From contig CM067363.1 of NCBI GenBank assembly GCA_034401795.1, positions 25,409,103-25,473,102 of the forward strand: DNA of 64,000 nucleotides. The letters run 5' to 3'. Within the stretch, counting starts at the first letter, position 1, and every line of letters starts with the position of its first letter. A program made the translations under genes and the position numbers. The stretch comes from Chaetoderma sp. LZ-2023a. Taxonomy: Eukaryota; Mollusca; Caudofoveata; Chaetodermatida; Chaetodermatidae. Under the pieces are notes generated by a model that searched no databases, was not told the origin of the DNA, and saw only the letters and a list, made by a program, of their open reading frames with translations. Positions 34,913-47,750 of this stretch are shown here, in pieces.

Positions 34913-35176
34913 AGCACACTAATTCAAATTTGTGTTCGAATTATTTAACTGGTAAATGATGCTGTGATATGATACATAGTTAGTGGTAGAAAAAGCGAAA
35001 AGTCATGTCAATTCTCTAATTAACTCACAAAATAATGTTGTATTTACGCGCAAATTTGTGGAAACTCGATTCTTCTATGACAAGATCAGCTGTCAGTACC
35101 AGACTTTTTAGTAATCCGAAACACCGCCCACGTCTGACCGGTGTATTAACGCCCTCGATGGTGCAAAATAGCCTGT

Positions 35177-35207
35177 TTCATTAGGACCACTAGTCCTAAT
35201 GAAACAC
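35177..35207. repeat. Perfect 13-bp-stem hairpin
   Basis: GTTTCATTAGGAC, a 5-nt loop, and GTCCTAATGAAAC. The partner site in the other arm (near 23600-23635) has only a diverged version. Confidence 0.8.
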
Positions 35208-35414
35208 CATCATTGGGACCTAAAAGCATTGTGGTAACCGACCACCTCTCTTAAGCTACCATTTTAATGGAAACATGCTATAGGTCGGGTTCCCTCTCTC
35301 CGCGTGTTTTACGTGAAGCATAAGATTCCACGCGGTCCTTTCCTTATATGTCCTACGGCCGTCTTCATACACATCTTAACCATTTAACTCCTGAGAAAAT
35401 TTCAATGTTCTCAT

Positions 35415-35545
35415 AGAAAATGCCCACTTGCAGACGAAGAGAATACTGTTATGGAAAATTTACCACTAGATTGACTGGCTCGGTGATCGAGCCAGTCATT
35501 CCAGTGGTACATTTTCAAAAATAGTAGTCTCTTGCTCTTGACATT
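35415..35545. repeat. Family Q palindrome
   Basis: AAATGCCCACTTGCAGACGAAG, AAAATTTACCACTAGATTGACTGGCTCG, GTGAT, CGAGCCAGTCATTCCAGTGG and TTTTCAAAAATAGTAGTCTC. Partner of 23232-23372. Confidence 0.83.
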
Positions 35546-35835
35546 TCTCAATACCACTATAAAATCTCTTTATGGCTGATGTGAGGGATGACCGGTTAAG
35601 CCAAGAATCATATGATGTAGGACACCATCCATTCTCTCCGACATGTTACTTCCTGCCATTATAGACATAATTTGGCTAAATTATAGGATTATCTTGCAAT
35701 GTATTAACGAACACACAATAGGTACTAGATATCGTGTCCACCTAGATTCAAAGAACGGCTATCTAAGCTCTACCAAATGTGCACACGCGGTGGTGCCGAT
35801 TGTAAACAATATTATATGAATAATTACAGTACACT

Positions 35836-35970
<135 letters not shown>

Positions 35971-35979
35971 TTCTTGATC

Positions 35980-36160
35980 TGCTTGTACTGAACCTGGATT
36001 CTTAGGGACAGTGACGATCTATTACACAACTTGCATTGTGCATCGTTTGAAATTATGCTGTCTTACTATCGGTGTCCAGTAATGGTGCGAATGTGTTTGC
36101 TGTGGCAGGCATCTAGTTTATCTAGAGCTGCTTTTGGAGCTGTTCAGCTGTTATATTTAA
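35980..36160 (-). pseudogene. LINE RT C-terminal fragment (partner of 22500-22790)
   Basis: The complement carries the same order of phrases as the 22.5 kb fragment (CTGAACCAGGTT-type end, GCAAGTTGT, GTTTATCTAGAGCTG on this strand). It is more decayed, with no usable frame. Confidence 0.72.
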
Positions 36161-36167
36161 GAGAATT

Positions 36168-36432
36168 AACCTTTCCAGGTTATTCATCGATCAAATGACG
36201 TCATAGTCATCTATGTGACGTGCATGGTGACGTCATAATCATTATGTCATGAATGACGGAGGCAGCAACAGCAACTATTCAAATTACCTTCAACATATTC
36301 AATAGGTTACTCGAACAGTTTTCTGGAAATTGATAGTCAGGAAGTTCAGAGATCGGTCGATCTCAACACAAGCGAGATGTGGGTGGAGCTTAAACCGAGA
36401 TGGGCGGGGCATAGCTAAAACTGAAAAGTTCT
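36168..36432 (-). mobile_element. Family P MITE, one stem arm lost
   Basis: AACCTTTCCAGGTTATTCATCG, two TGACGTCA sites (near 36196 and 36228), the left palindrome arm deleted, GGCAGCAACAGCAAC, CAACATATTCAATAGG, GATCGGTCGATC and ATAGCTAAAACTGAAAAG. Confidence 0.78.
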
Positions 36433-36574
36433 ATTATCCCCGTGCATCGAATTTGCCAGGAATAACGCGAGAATCGATAATCACAATGGAGGGATTGGAT
36501 CTGCCGTCAATATCAAATAAGCACTGTAGTAACTGCCGTCACAATCAAATGAATTCTCTGTCATAAAATCCGAA

Positions 36575-36882
36575 AGGTCTTCCAGGTGTATGAATTGTAT
36601 GCCTTAGATATGCTAATGAAGTTACAATTGAAAACACATTCTGTTAAATATTTTGAAATTAATTTGACCGGAGTCTGGTGCTGCCATAGGCAGAAACATC
36701 CCCCCCCCCCCCAGTTAAATTATCTTTACCATATCAGCCAGCGTACCTGCATACTTACCTTGCCATTGGGGTCTGGTAGTTCAGTGTTCAGAGTATTTAA
36801 ATCGATTTCAACAAACGCGCAACGTTGGCGTAGGACCGCTAGAAATGGGTGGGGGGGGGCATAGCTAGAAACGATTGTGGAT
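36575..36882 (-). mobile_element. Family P MITE, decayed, with C-run
   Basis: TGTATGAATTGTATGCCTTAG, TTCTGTTAAATATTTTGAAATTAATTTGACC, GCTGCCATAGGCAG, a run of about 14 C, and GGGGCATAGCTAGAAACG. The CRE half and the outer left end are reduced. Confidence 0.72.
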
Positions 36883-36989
36883 AGACTCAATGGCCGTTAT
36901 TTAATATGTGTGGTCAGTTGATCATATGTGGTGTAGAAATGGCATAATATGTTTCAAGAAATGAGGTGGTCTCTTGAAAAGGTTGACAT

Positions 36990-37130
36990 AAATTCTGATT
37001 TATTTGACACTGAGTTATTACAGTATCGTTTACCTGCATGCTGAGACACTACTACCCACCTGTCTGGAAAATCAATCAGGTTATCTACAACGCCCATTTT
37101 TTGTCACCGTGATGTGATAAACGCATCCAG
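36990..37130. repeat. Dispersed non-coding block also at 62340-62500
   Basis: GATTTATTTG, TGCTGAGACA and TGTCTGGAAAATCAATCAGGTTAT are shared, in the same orientation, with 62340-62460. This shows that pieces of the duplicated unit exist beyond the two arms. Confidence 0.65.
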
Positions 37131-37275
37131 CCTAACTGAACAAAGCATTGCGGTGGCAACGTTTCTCGCATTCTCTTCGCCTGCAAATGGTCACTGACTA
37201 GGCGAGGATTCGATTTTCCTGACCATTAACCTTTAGTGACTAAATTTGTTCAAGAAATTAAAAAATTTACTTATT

Positions 37276-37412
37276 GAATGCCCATTTTAAGGCGAAGAGA
37301 GGACTAGTTTGAAAACATTACCATTGGAATGACTGGCTCGGTTATCGAACCAGGCATTCCAGTGATGAATTCTCGAAAATAGTCTTCTCTTGGCCTACAA
37401 ATGGACATTCTC
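37276..37412. repeat. Family Q palindrome
   Basis: GAATGCCCATTTTAAGGCGAAG, ACATTACCATTGGAATGACTGG, GTTAT, AACCAGGCATTCCAGTGATG and CTTCTCTTGGCCTACAAATG. Partner of 21858-21992. Confidence 0.82.
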
Positions 37413-37949
37413 CAATACCACCGTGACTACAGAGTCCGATTTTGGCCGGCGTCAAATCAGCCAAGACGGCCTTTGCAGTGCTCTGGCTAAACATGTATAT
37501 ACAGGACAACCGAAACAGGTCTTTTGTAAATTCCAGTCGTAAATTTCGAAACAAAATTGGACTTCTCCTGCCCTATAAATATACAGTCCCCAAGCAAAGA
37601 AATTAAATTTTCCTTGAAAATTGTTACCGTTAAATGGTGTATACGTAGTATTTTAGCACTATGCAGCGTTGTTGACAAAAGACAATAATATGGTTTTAGG
37701 CAGTAGCGCATGCGTTGTGAGAATATATCCATTGTGACCAGGGTGGGGTTGTTTAGATTTTTAACCTTTGCGTAGCTTGGGGTATTACAGCTTTGCCAAA
37801 TGTAGTTTGGATACTATTGTGACGGAGAGATTTCTGGATGTAGGCCTATACTAAACAATGTGTGCTAAATATCCATAAGGTGCAATTGGACAACTTCAGA
37901 TTTTAGGGCTGAGCATAGCATTGGGATAATGCCGTAAATAGATGAATAC
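37413..37949. other. Duplicated non-coding segment; empty site of the Harbinger fragment
   Basis: Matches 20690-20917 and 21690-21857 in reverse with no Harbinger sequence between; the junction lies near 37568. Short frames here are not preserved in the partner. Confidence 0.6.
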
Positions 37950-38325
37950 AGTCCATTGATCATTCATATGGCATCATAATCAATCGCGTCGCCCGCAGGC
38001 TATCATCATAAGCAATTACGTCGTGAATGGCGCGATTAAGTTCGTCATTTAACGTGTAATAGTTAGTTAAGTTGCACGGATTGTATGCTTTTACTATTTA
38101 ATACACACTAGCATTATGTTGAATACTTTGCAACTAATTTGACTGGGCGCTTAGTCAAATGAGTTTCAAAATATCCAACATCATACCTGGACAGTTTTCT
38201 GGCAATGCGAGATTAAGTGAGTGCCGCGATCGATCGATCCCAACACGGGAAAACGTGGAGTTGATGGAACTTGTCCTGCTTAGCTAGAGATGGGGGTGGC
38301 ATAACCACGGATGGGATCATCCATT
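37950..38325 (-). mobile_element. Family P MITE, palindrome shortened
   Basis: CCATTGATCATTCATATGGC, TTACGTCGTGAATGG, TATGTTGAATACTTTGCAACTAATTTGACTGGGCGC joined directly to TTAGTCAAATGAGTTTC, then CGATCGATCGATCCCAACAC. Confidence 0.75.
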
Positions 38326-38644
38326 TCTACCTCATGCGTACTCGATAATAACACTCTGTAATGTTAAGTGCCTACATAGAAAAGGGTGATAACGTGCATA
38401 TGGTACACAAGAGGTCGTGCATACAAACCTCACGTGCGACAAATCAAGCACACGATGAACATTATATATAACTTGATTACAATCACACTACGCTTTCAAT
38501 AAGCTCTCTGAAAGCACAATGCGGACGTCAATCACTTGCCAAATAAGTAAGAAAAACGGTAACAGCCTATCAATAGTCTACTTACCATGTGTTTCACATA
38601 TACGGAAACGACATGGACAGTGTATATAGCAATGAATGAATACA
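38326..38644. other. Duplicated non-coding segment G
   Basis: Reverse match to 20280-20590: CTCGATAATAACACTCT, AGTGCCTACATAGAAAAG, CGTGCATATGGTACAC, TGACAAATCAAGCA-type phrases and CAATAAGCTCTCTGAAAG. No gene. Confidence 0.6.
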
Positions 38645-39000
38645 GATTAGCTATACCTCGCCAAACTCTAGCTAAGATCCACCCACACATCGCCAGTGTT
38701 GGGATTGATCGAATACTGAATTCCCTGAATCTCAACTTTCGTAAAACTGTACAGTAGGCTGTTGACTATTTTGAAACTAATTTGTCTGGGTGATGTTGCT
38801 TCATTACGCCGAGTCAAATTAGTTTCAAGAAATTCAACACACTTTTTACTAAAAAGAAAATACATACAATTCGTACAACATGACGGACTATTAAGAGTTT
38901 ATGACGAACGTCATTCATGACATAAGCGATTATGACGTCAGGCTACATGTGATGTAGCTGATTACAATGCCATATAATTGGTTGATTGATTGGGTTCATC
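38645..39000 (+). mobile_element. Family P MITE
   Basis: TTAGCTATACCTCGCC, GTTGGGATTGATCGA, GCTGTTGACTATTTTGAAACTAATTTGTCTGGG, shortened centre, AGTCAAATTAGTTTCAAG, TATGACGTCAGGC and a weak right end. Partner of 19925-20262. Confidence 0.77.
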
Positions 39001-39504
39001 AATTAGTTAATACTCGACAAATATTTGCATTTTAGCCTATACAAACGTTGATGGTATCATCCATACATATGGTACAGTTGCAATGGGGTAAGCGGATAGG
39101 TGCCCATGCTTAGACATTATTCGAACCGAGAACCTATCCTAGTCCGCCAGAGAGCATCGATGAACTAGTATTGTAGAGATGAGAGAGTTATCTATTAATA
39201 AAGCACGCTTATGCCCATTCAGTCACCAATAATACATTCACTAATGTTGATGAACCATCACCTTTAACAGCCAGCTTTAGCATTAATGATAATAAGTCAG
39301 ATCTTTGATAGTTATACTCTCTGCTCGGTGGTTAGTTAATCTAGCCACATTACCAGTTCGCTGATCAGTTACCATCTAGATAGACAAATGGCCTAACGGC
39401 AGAATCAGTGATTGTCACAACTTCCTGCTCGCCTGTCATAAATCAATACCATATGTTACCGTTCAATGTACGGAACAAATTGAGGATTCCAGTTTCTCAG
39501 TTAA

Positions 39505-39858
39505 GTGTATGATGCCATAATCAACTACGTGACGTGTGGGATGACGTCATAGGTAACTACTTCATTGCTGACGTAGGTAAGTTCGCCACGAACGGTTAAT
39601 TGATGACGGACGAAGCGTTGTTGTACGAATTGTAATTCTTTGCTATTTAATAAACATGCTATCGTATATTTTAAAACTAATTTGTCTAGGCGTTACTGCT
39701 GCCATAGGCAGCAACAGCACCCGGTCAAATTAGTTTCAAAATATTTAACAGCTTGTCTGCGTAGTTTTCTGAAAATTGATAGGCAGGGAGTCAGGGGCTG
39801 GGGGCAATCGAAAGCTGGTTGGAGCTTAGCTAGAAATGGGCGGGGCATAGCAAGTCAA
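39505..39858 (-). mobile_element. Family P MITE
   Basis: GATGCCATAATCAACTACGTGACG, GATGACGTCATAGG, TTATTTAATAAACATGC-type phrase, palindrome at about 39656-39755 (GCTGCCATAGGCAGCAACAGC centre) and GGGCGGGGCATAGC. Confidence 0.82.
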
Positions 39859-40394
39859 TGCATCATCCGATCTAACAGAAACAGCTTGTGCATCATTGTC
39901 CGGTAGATTATGCAATCTTGTCACCATAGGATATTTTGTATTGCAATAACCAACCCTATCTACCTTAAATCAGCATCATCGAAATTGGATACAAGTAAAC
40001 AGAAAAAACGAAACTGGCCTAATGCGCACGCGAAGGGCATGCACATTAATGATTTTAAAATGGAGAGTCTGGCATAATAAAGTAATGTTGCGTGCTAGCA
40101 ACAACACTAACGTCAATGTTACGTCACAACATATTTATAGCCTACTGAAGCATTAGTTCTCAGGGAATTAGGAATCTATTTGTGGAAAGTTATTAAACTG
40201 ATTGAATGCAACTTCTTCTCAGTATGCAGGAATAATAATAATAACAATAACTCCCTTACTGTGATTGGAAATATGTTTTCAGCTGGATCATTCGAGATTG
40301 AATGCATCATGCGGATAATGCCTTTCGAGTTCTCTCAACCTCCATGCTTACCACCACCCGCACACACACCACCAACACGGCCCCCATAACCCAC
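39859..40394. other. Duplicated segment E/D flank, non-coding
   Basis: Reverse match to 18320-18690: CAATAACCAACCCTATC, TCGAAATTGGATACAAGTAAAC, GGAGAGTCTGGCATAATAA, TATGCAGGAATAATAATAATA. Confidence 0.62.
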
Positions 40395-40990
<596 letters not shown>

Positions 40991-40999
40991 CTCTCTATC

Positions 41000-41544
41000 G
41001 ATATCCCGAAAACTATATCGCTATCCCGAAAACTTCTAAATCGATTTGGCTCAACTTATGAAATTCCAAATAAAAACGACCCATTCTCGTCTACATGGCA
41101 GCTGCTGGTCTGGGTTTATAAACAATACAGATTGTTATTACCGATATCAGTTGAGCTTTAGTTTCAAAACGTTACATATCAATTTTGCTCAATATGTTTT
41201 ACCATGGCATATAATCACCAGGAAAAGTTTATTATGCATTGGGTGATGAATCCGGTCAGAAACTGTTGAAACAGTTTCTCTGACAAGCGATATTTGGCAG
41301 TGCTGATGTTGTGTCACCTTGTAGTAGATATCCAATAATTCAAATAATATGACATGTTCGGAATCTGGATTTCACAATTAATTATTTCTGATATCCTGAA
41401 ATAAAGTCATGGAACAATTTAGCACTTTGGCGCTGATCATACAGTTAAGATGTTAGATGCTATAACATACTGGTGGTTAAACAGATCTGTGCTCATTGGT
41501 AAGCCGCTTGGAATTATGAGCATTCCAATTTTAAGGTAACTATA
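41000..41544. other. Duplicated segment C, non-coding
   Basis: Reverse match to 17260-17770, including GTTGAAACAGTTTC / GAAATTGTTTCAAC and TTAAACAGATCTGT / ACAGATCTGTTTAA pairs. No gene. Confidence 0.6.
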
Positions 41545-41815
41545 CATTTAATCTATTGCAAATTTTAAAACTAGTTTGACTGGGTGCTGTTGCTGTACAT
41601 TGCAGCAACAACTCCCAGTCGAATTAGTTTCAAAATATTCAACAGAAAGTTAATAAAATTATTAATCCTTCAAAGACATACACTTCCTACACTTGACGGA
41701 GCTTTCCAGCTTTATGACGAAGCAATCTACGTCATTATGATTGTGACGACAGTTATCAAGTGACGTAATTTCACATGAAGTTAAATAATTGGGTGACAGA
41801 TTGGATCCATCGATT
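41545..41815 (+). mobile_element. Family P MITE, left half reduced
   Basis: CTATTGCAAATTTTAAAACTAG, GGGTGCTGTTGCTGTACATTGCAGCAACA, AGTTTCAAAATATTCAACAG, then TACACTTGACGGAGC and TGACGTAATTTC. Partner of the interrupted copy at 16708-16944. Confidence 0.78.
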
Positions 41816-42865
41816 AGATCACATACGTAAATTCATATATTGGCGGATCGTGTCCATACCATAGTAGAGCTGCACGATATATAATATTGTGACGCATAGA
41901 ATACAACATATATCAAGATATATTGATATATCGAATTTTCTTATGTTGGCAGTTGTCTTGGCGAATGGAGTGGCGTAGTTGGGATACACGTGAGAATAAG
42001 TAATTCCAAAATATTCTACCGTTCTCCATACATTCATAATTTTCCGATTTTCAGTTAATAAAAAAGATTTAATTATGTTGAACATTGAATACAGATATAT
42101 TGAAACCAAAAGAAATCAAGTCTTAGTGTATTTATTGGGATCAACTACATAATAATAGTGTAGAGACTAGCTTTTAATCATGTGACAGAAAAGCATGTCC
42201 TTCACTTGTTTGGGCACATGGGCACACTTCTTACCAAAGCTCCATCGCAAATAATCATCCCACTATCTCTTCCAAATGTTGCCTGATGTACGGAAACGTA
42301 GAATAAACGTTTATCACACCAGACTCTCTAAATATACCATGATTTAATTTCCAGACGTGTAAACGACTACATGTTAAATATCACGTGACACACAAATCAT
42401 GAAACACAGCTGCTGTCCGTCAGTCCCCTGCGTTTTGTAGTTAAAGATAACCATACATCAAGGGAGGTGGTCGAAGTATTGCGTGCCATAAATAAACACC
42501 ATCTATCGTTGACAATCTGAAAACAAAACGCGTGTTATACGGCAACTTTGCAAAGCACCACATAATTGTCATGACTAACAGTCTCATTGCAATTTAGTTG
42601 TCCTAGTAGAAAAATCTTAGACCATAAAGTTGATTGTTCTGTTAATGAATGTATGCATTCCATCAGAAATGTTAATGAAAAGTCATAAATGGAATGACTT
42701 GTAGGTTGTAAAGCTAATCCATGGCTAGTCTTTGTGTGTTCGCTGTCAGCGATGCTGAGAATAGCATATATTCTCGGAAATATGACATTATTACACCATT
42801 TCCTTTAGACAGGACGTCACACTGGCACGTAGAAAGGTAGAGATAGAATATCTTTAACAAGACAC
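41816..42865. other. Duplicated segments C and B, non-coding
   Basis: Reverse match to 16290-16705 and 13860-14485, with the empty site of the LTR-like element at 42180-42183 (ATGT). No gene is visible in either copy. Confidence 0.6.
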
Positions 42866-43225
42866 ATTTTTCCTCTTGCGTTCACCTTTCTCATGACTGT
42901 AATCTTATACTATTTTCCTTATTTGGTGCATGGAATCTTCAGTGACCATCAAACTCTCTCGGTCTACTTTGATCTTCTCTTCAAAAGAGACGTAAATAGG
43001 CCAGACACTTCTCCTAGCCTGTTCATACCGCTGGTAGTGCTGCAAGAGATGTTGTGCTGTTTCGACTTCCTGCTGACACCAAGACAGTGCAGAATCTGTA
43101 ATCTTGAGGCAGCGAAGATGTGCATCGAGACGAATGTGGCCAGTCCTCAAAATCAAAGCTACACGTTTGATTCTCACGACAGAGTCTGTGCATTGCATAA
43201 TTAAGCTACCTGTTGGTATGACAGG
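42866..43225 (-). pseudogene. C-terminal fragment of a Jockey/CR1-type LINE polyprotein
   Basis: The minus strand encodes LRTGHIRLDAHLRCLKITDS, CQQEVETAQHLLQHYQRYEQ and ARRSVWP. This is the zinc-finger-like C-terminal tail after the RT domain in many Jockey/CR1-type LINEs (usual pattern RTGH..L..HL, C.C, E...HLL..C). The first Cys of the usual C.C pair reads W and the later Cys reads Y. It is absent from the other arm (near 13805), so it inserted after the duplication. It belongs to a different LINE family from 43.4-45.5 kb. Confidence 0.72.
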
Positions 43226-43445
43226 ACATAGGATAACGCAACCCTATCTTAGCATATTAATTGGAAGGATATGGCAGAATAGTTAGAAGCAGATGCCAAT
43301 AAATTGGTTCTATCAGGCTATCACAATCTTCAATGAAAATCAAAGAATAAGAAATTTATGAAAGATAAAGTAAATTTAATGTTCGAAGCAGCTAATTTAA
43401 ACAATATACACACTTTACATACGTGAAATGATTTGACAAGAAAAT

Positions 43446-45482
43446 ACATTAATCCAATGATGATGATTACTGTATTCCGCGGCTGTAGTAGTAGAAATAT
43501 CCTACAGCTCCAATCAGTAATTTTTCGCTTTTGCCTACTGTGGCCTGGACTCAGCCGAAATCCTTAGCTTCCTCAGGTCCATTCTTGATTTGAGTGTAAC
43601 GAGTCCTGTTTTCTTGAGGTCACCCCGTATCACGCTTAGTAGATTTAGGCAGCGATGCCCTCTGCTGGCTTTGTATTTGCTGGCTCCCTGCTGGACGAAT
43701 TCCAAGTCTCTCTGTGATGGCGTATCATCTGACATCCTTAACAAATGGTAAAAAGATTGATCATCTTTACTGGGCGACCTTTACAGACAACGGCGATGTA
43801 TTGCCCATCTTGTATAGTTCATTATGGAAATTATGTTGTCTGGCCACCGGTGTCCAGTGACCGTTGGTGTTTGCGATGTCAAGCATCAACTTTGTCTAGA
43901 GCTGCCGTTTGGCGCTGCCCAGCTGTTACATGTATACAGCATCAAGGCCACGCAGGTTGCATTGCATAGGCTTAGACTTTTTGTAAAGGCATCGTTGATC
44001 TACGAATCCATAGCTTCCAAGATTACTGGAAAGGTATGCGCCCTATGACGCAGTGTGCTTCTTTAGTTTCCCGCTTTGTAGATAGGTATATACGTGGGTG
44101 AACTCTGTCTTGGATTCATTTGTAAAGGCGTTCTCAATTTTTATTTTGCCTGCTACTATTGGAAGAAGTTCGTCAAGTGGTTTCTTTTTCTCGTCTATGA
44201 AGCCCACATCGTCGCCATATTCCATCTGGAATGGACACTGGGGGTTTTGGTCTTGTGGAATCTTCCTGAATGGATTTCAAGGCAGCAGCAAGGTAACCGG
44301 TAAAAATCACAGGGGGTAGACTATCCACATGTGGGGAGCCGAGTGATGTTTCAAACTCAACAGACTTCACTGACTCGATTCGTACTCTCAGCTTGGTGGC
44401 TGCAAGTAGTTGGCTCACTAGTCGTAGCTCAACTTCATTTCCACTGGCCTGACATAGAACGTCTAGAATATGTGACCGATTAATTGTGTCGAATGCTCGT
44501 GGTATGTCAAGTCCCACTTTGTGGAAATCCCAGTGTTTGGACATGACGACTGACACAAGCACACGTTGAGCCCATGCAATGTTTGAGCAGCTGCGTACAC
44601 GTTTGAAGCCATTTTGACATGATGACGATTCAGTCTCGGATGCGTCATAGACTAACATTGGATACAATTTTCCGTATGCTGTAGAGGAGCACAATGGGCC
44701 GCAGATTAGTTGGGGGACCAGATGGCCTCCTGGGCTTGGGTAGCGCGATAAGAGTGCCCTGGTATACAGCATCGATGGGCAAGTGGTGCATACAATCTGA
44801 ATCGATTAGATAATGTCACTTGCATATTTGAACAGTTCATTGCTTGTGCTATCAGGTCCAGATGCAAGTCCATTTTCCAGGGCCTTAAGCGGCTTCTCAA
44901 CCTCTGCTGTTTTAATTGGTGTTAGTAATGGCATGGCGTCTCTGGAGAACGGGTGAAATGTCTCATCATCGTGGTCAGTGAACTGTTCCTTGATGCATTC
45001 TCGAATTGCCTCGGATTTACGTTTGTCAGTCCCGATAAAGTGTCCTTCAGAGTTGTGTACAGTGAGCGGTGGTGTGTACTCAGTAACTCTCAGAGCTCGG
45101 GCTACCAGAAATATTGTGTGACAGTCATCCTTGGAACTGATTGCATTTGCCAGGGCGTCTGTTTGTTGAATAGAAAGATCTTGTAATCGTTCCGTGATGT
45201 GGCACAGAATGCTGTTGCGTTCCTGGTGCGGTCTTCAATGTGGCTACATTGATAGATGCACAGCCTTAACACTTTCTGCTCAGTTGATAGTTTTACTACT
45301 ACAGGGTCGTTAGTATACTTGGTTCTGTTGGTTTTGAGAGCTCCTACGGAGCTGGTAGCTGATGATTCCATATATTTCAGTATTTTGGTTAAGGCTTCGT
45401 TTGGATCGGAGCTGACGATAAGAACACGGAGTCTATAGATAATTCTAGTGTATGACACTGGGCTATAAATACGTTCAAGTAT
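43446..45482 (-). pseudogene. Decayed LINE, RT region and C-terminus, 5'-truncated
   Basis: Non-LTR retrotransposon of the same family as 50.1-52.7 kb. In coding order on the minus strand: NEALTKILKYMESSATSSVG (about 45390), then the RT domain after several breaks. AFDTINRSHILDVLCQA and LGSPHVDSLPPVIFTGYLAA lie between 44520 and 44300. MEYGDDVGF, the catalytic YxDD box as YGDD, is near 44220. The tail encodes LRMSDDTPSQRDLEFVQQGA and the LRKL end near 43560. Frames are broken by stops and shifts. The EN domain is missing, so it is 5'-truncated. The 3' end (CAATGATGATGATTACTG on this strand) lies on the outer edge of the right duplication arm. Confidence 0.85.
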
Positions 45483-45487
45483 TGGAC

Positions 45488-45840
45488 GTATCCAGTTTTA
45501 GCTATGCCCCGCCAATATGTAGCTAAGCTCCACTCACACCGCGCTCGTGTTGCGATCAATCGATCTCTGAACTCCCTGACTATAAATTTCCAGAAAAATA
45601 TAAAGGTAAGCTGTTGAACATTTTGAGACTAATTTGACTGGACGCTGTTGCTGCGAAATTAGTTTCAAATTATTCACCAGTATGTTTATTAACTGGTAAC
45701 GACATACAATGCATACAACCCGACGGACTAGTAAGCATCTAATACAGACTAAATTGAGTCATTCATGACCTGATGAGTATGACATCATCATACACGTACG
45801 TCACTTAGTATATTATGGCGTCATATCGATTCATGAATTC
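45488..45840 (+). mobile_element. Family P MITE
   Basis: TCCAGTTTTAGCTATGCCCCGCC, ATCAATCGATCTCTGAAC, CTGTTGAACATTTTGAGACTAATTTGACTGG, CGCTGTTGCTGCG joined to AAATTAGTTTCAAATTATTC, and a CRE-poor right half ending TATGGCGTCATA. It abuts the 5' truncation point of the LINE within a few bases. Confidence 0.78.
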
Positions 45841-47435
45841 TATGTCAACATACTATTACGGTGATTCTCTTAGTCTTTAACTATGTCTGCTTTATATTAC
45901 ACTATTAAACACTCGCTGATTACTCCGCAGATAGTGTAGCACCTACATAGATCCATCACATGTTGTGGAATAGCAATTCATAAAGCACCACGCAGATGAT
46001 AAAGTGGTAGCACACCACATAACATATACTCTCATTGCAAACAAATGCCTTAATCAAACATCATAGATGCACCGATTATATGGTCACATACTTCTTATCA
46101 TCTTAAATCATGAATAATGTTCCGCGGTAGCGTAATGTGTGTTCCTTGATCACACATGATCATGTGCCACCAACGACAAATACTTCTGCGAGTAACTTCA
46201 CATCGCACTATCAAAAGCTATCATCAGCGATCACTTTCTATTCTGGTAAATAGTGGATTAATAACAGTATTGTATTCCCATCATAATCGATTATAATGTC
46301 TGTGTATGTGAATTCAAAGCATTTACCCTGTCATTATTTACACACCGAATTACATTGGCAACGTTAGACTGAATATCGCAAAGGGTAAATCAATCACGAG
46401 TAACTGTACTGTGTGAACGATGCATGCCGTGGGTGAGATCTATCTATCTAAACTATAGCACAATGTACCATGTGAACCATGAATACATAGTCTCCAGATT
46501 TACTTTATATTAAGACAGCCACCAATAAGCGCTTCACTCGTACTACTAACATACACAATGCCATCATATAATGCAACCTTCTGTTTCAGCTACACGTGTT
46601 TGGTGCTCCAAAAGATTCAGTGTATTTTCGGCCTAGAACTGTACAGTTTCTGGATGTTAAAGTGAAAGATAAATAATTCATTAAGTTGTTGATTATTGTG
46701 AAACAACTGTGACAGGAACATGTTGCTGCCATAGGCAATATCTCCCAATCAAATTTACGTCAACATATTCAAGGTATTTATTCTTGCATTGTATATGATT
46801 TTTACATTTCGGGATCAACACGTTTTAACTAGCGATCTTATTTTATTGACCCCCACCCGGCCTCATCCTCTCTTTTCGTGCATTGACGAAGTTGAGCCAC
46901 TTCTACGCAGTACTGTTGGCCACATACACAACATACATCAGTAAAGTCAATAGATCAAGATGTTTAATATGCATATCAGGTGTCAACTTCGGTTGTATTC
47001 CTTTCAGTTCATTTTCATTCGACACCTCAAGTACATCCGGGTTTGTAAATTACAATGCCACCTTTGTGCTACCTACTGGGTTTTTTCTCACAGTTAATAT
47101 TTTGAGAAGAATACATTATATGCGAATGCCCGATGTACATAGTTGATTTAACAACTAAGCATCGCAAAATTGTTGCGTCTTCACTGAATTTCATATTTGG
47201 CTGCAAATTTGGTAACGACATTAACACGCTTAATTAAATTATGTGAGATAATGTATATCTAGCTGGAGCGTCGAAGTAATACGATTTTGATAAATAAGTG
47301 TCGGGTAAATGATGAGATAGAAAGGATTCTGTGTAGAAATATCATTACCAACAGACCGAACCCACTAGTTAACTAACCATTGATCATTTGAACCCGAAAG
47401 GCCAAATGCGAAAAACCATTTGTAATGCCAGAATA
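45841..47435. other. Non-coding, with one P-like core remnant
   Basis: No gene recognised. Near 46710-46785, ATGTTGCTGCCATAGGCAA, CCCAATCAAATTTACGTC and AACATATTCAAGG form a decayed P-type core. The frame at 46883-47146 matches no family known to me. Confidence 0.45.
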
Positions 47436-47750
47436 AGTATGTTGAATATTTTGAGTTAAATCTTATTGGGGTTTGTCGATGTCTTTGGCTTTAGAAAATT
47501 CAACATAGTTCAGCTATAGTAAGCATGCACACATCAAAGCTAAGGTGTAATACTCAGTGCATCGGATTATTTAATTGGTAAATGGTGCTATAATGCAATA
47601 TTCTGTTACAGCTAGAAAGAGAGATTTTCTAATTACATCACTGAACAATACTGTATATTTGCGTCGAATGTCGAGGAAACGCCAATCCTCTTTGACAATG
47701 CCATCTGTCAGAACCAAACTTATTAGCTAGTAATCCAAAACACAGTCTAC
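47436..47750. repeat. Extra partial copy of the 34.84-35.14 kb segment
   Basis: GTTGAATATTTTGAGTTAAATC (decayed palindrome) is followed by TTTTCTAATTA, CTGTATATTTGCG, TGTCGAGGAAACGCCAATCCTC, GACAATGCCATCTGTCAGAACC and TAATCCAAAACAC. These match 34990-35125 in the same orientation. It is a piece of the duplicated unit outside the arms. Confidence 0.68.
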
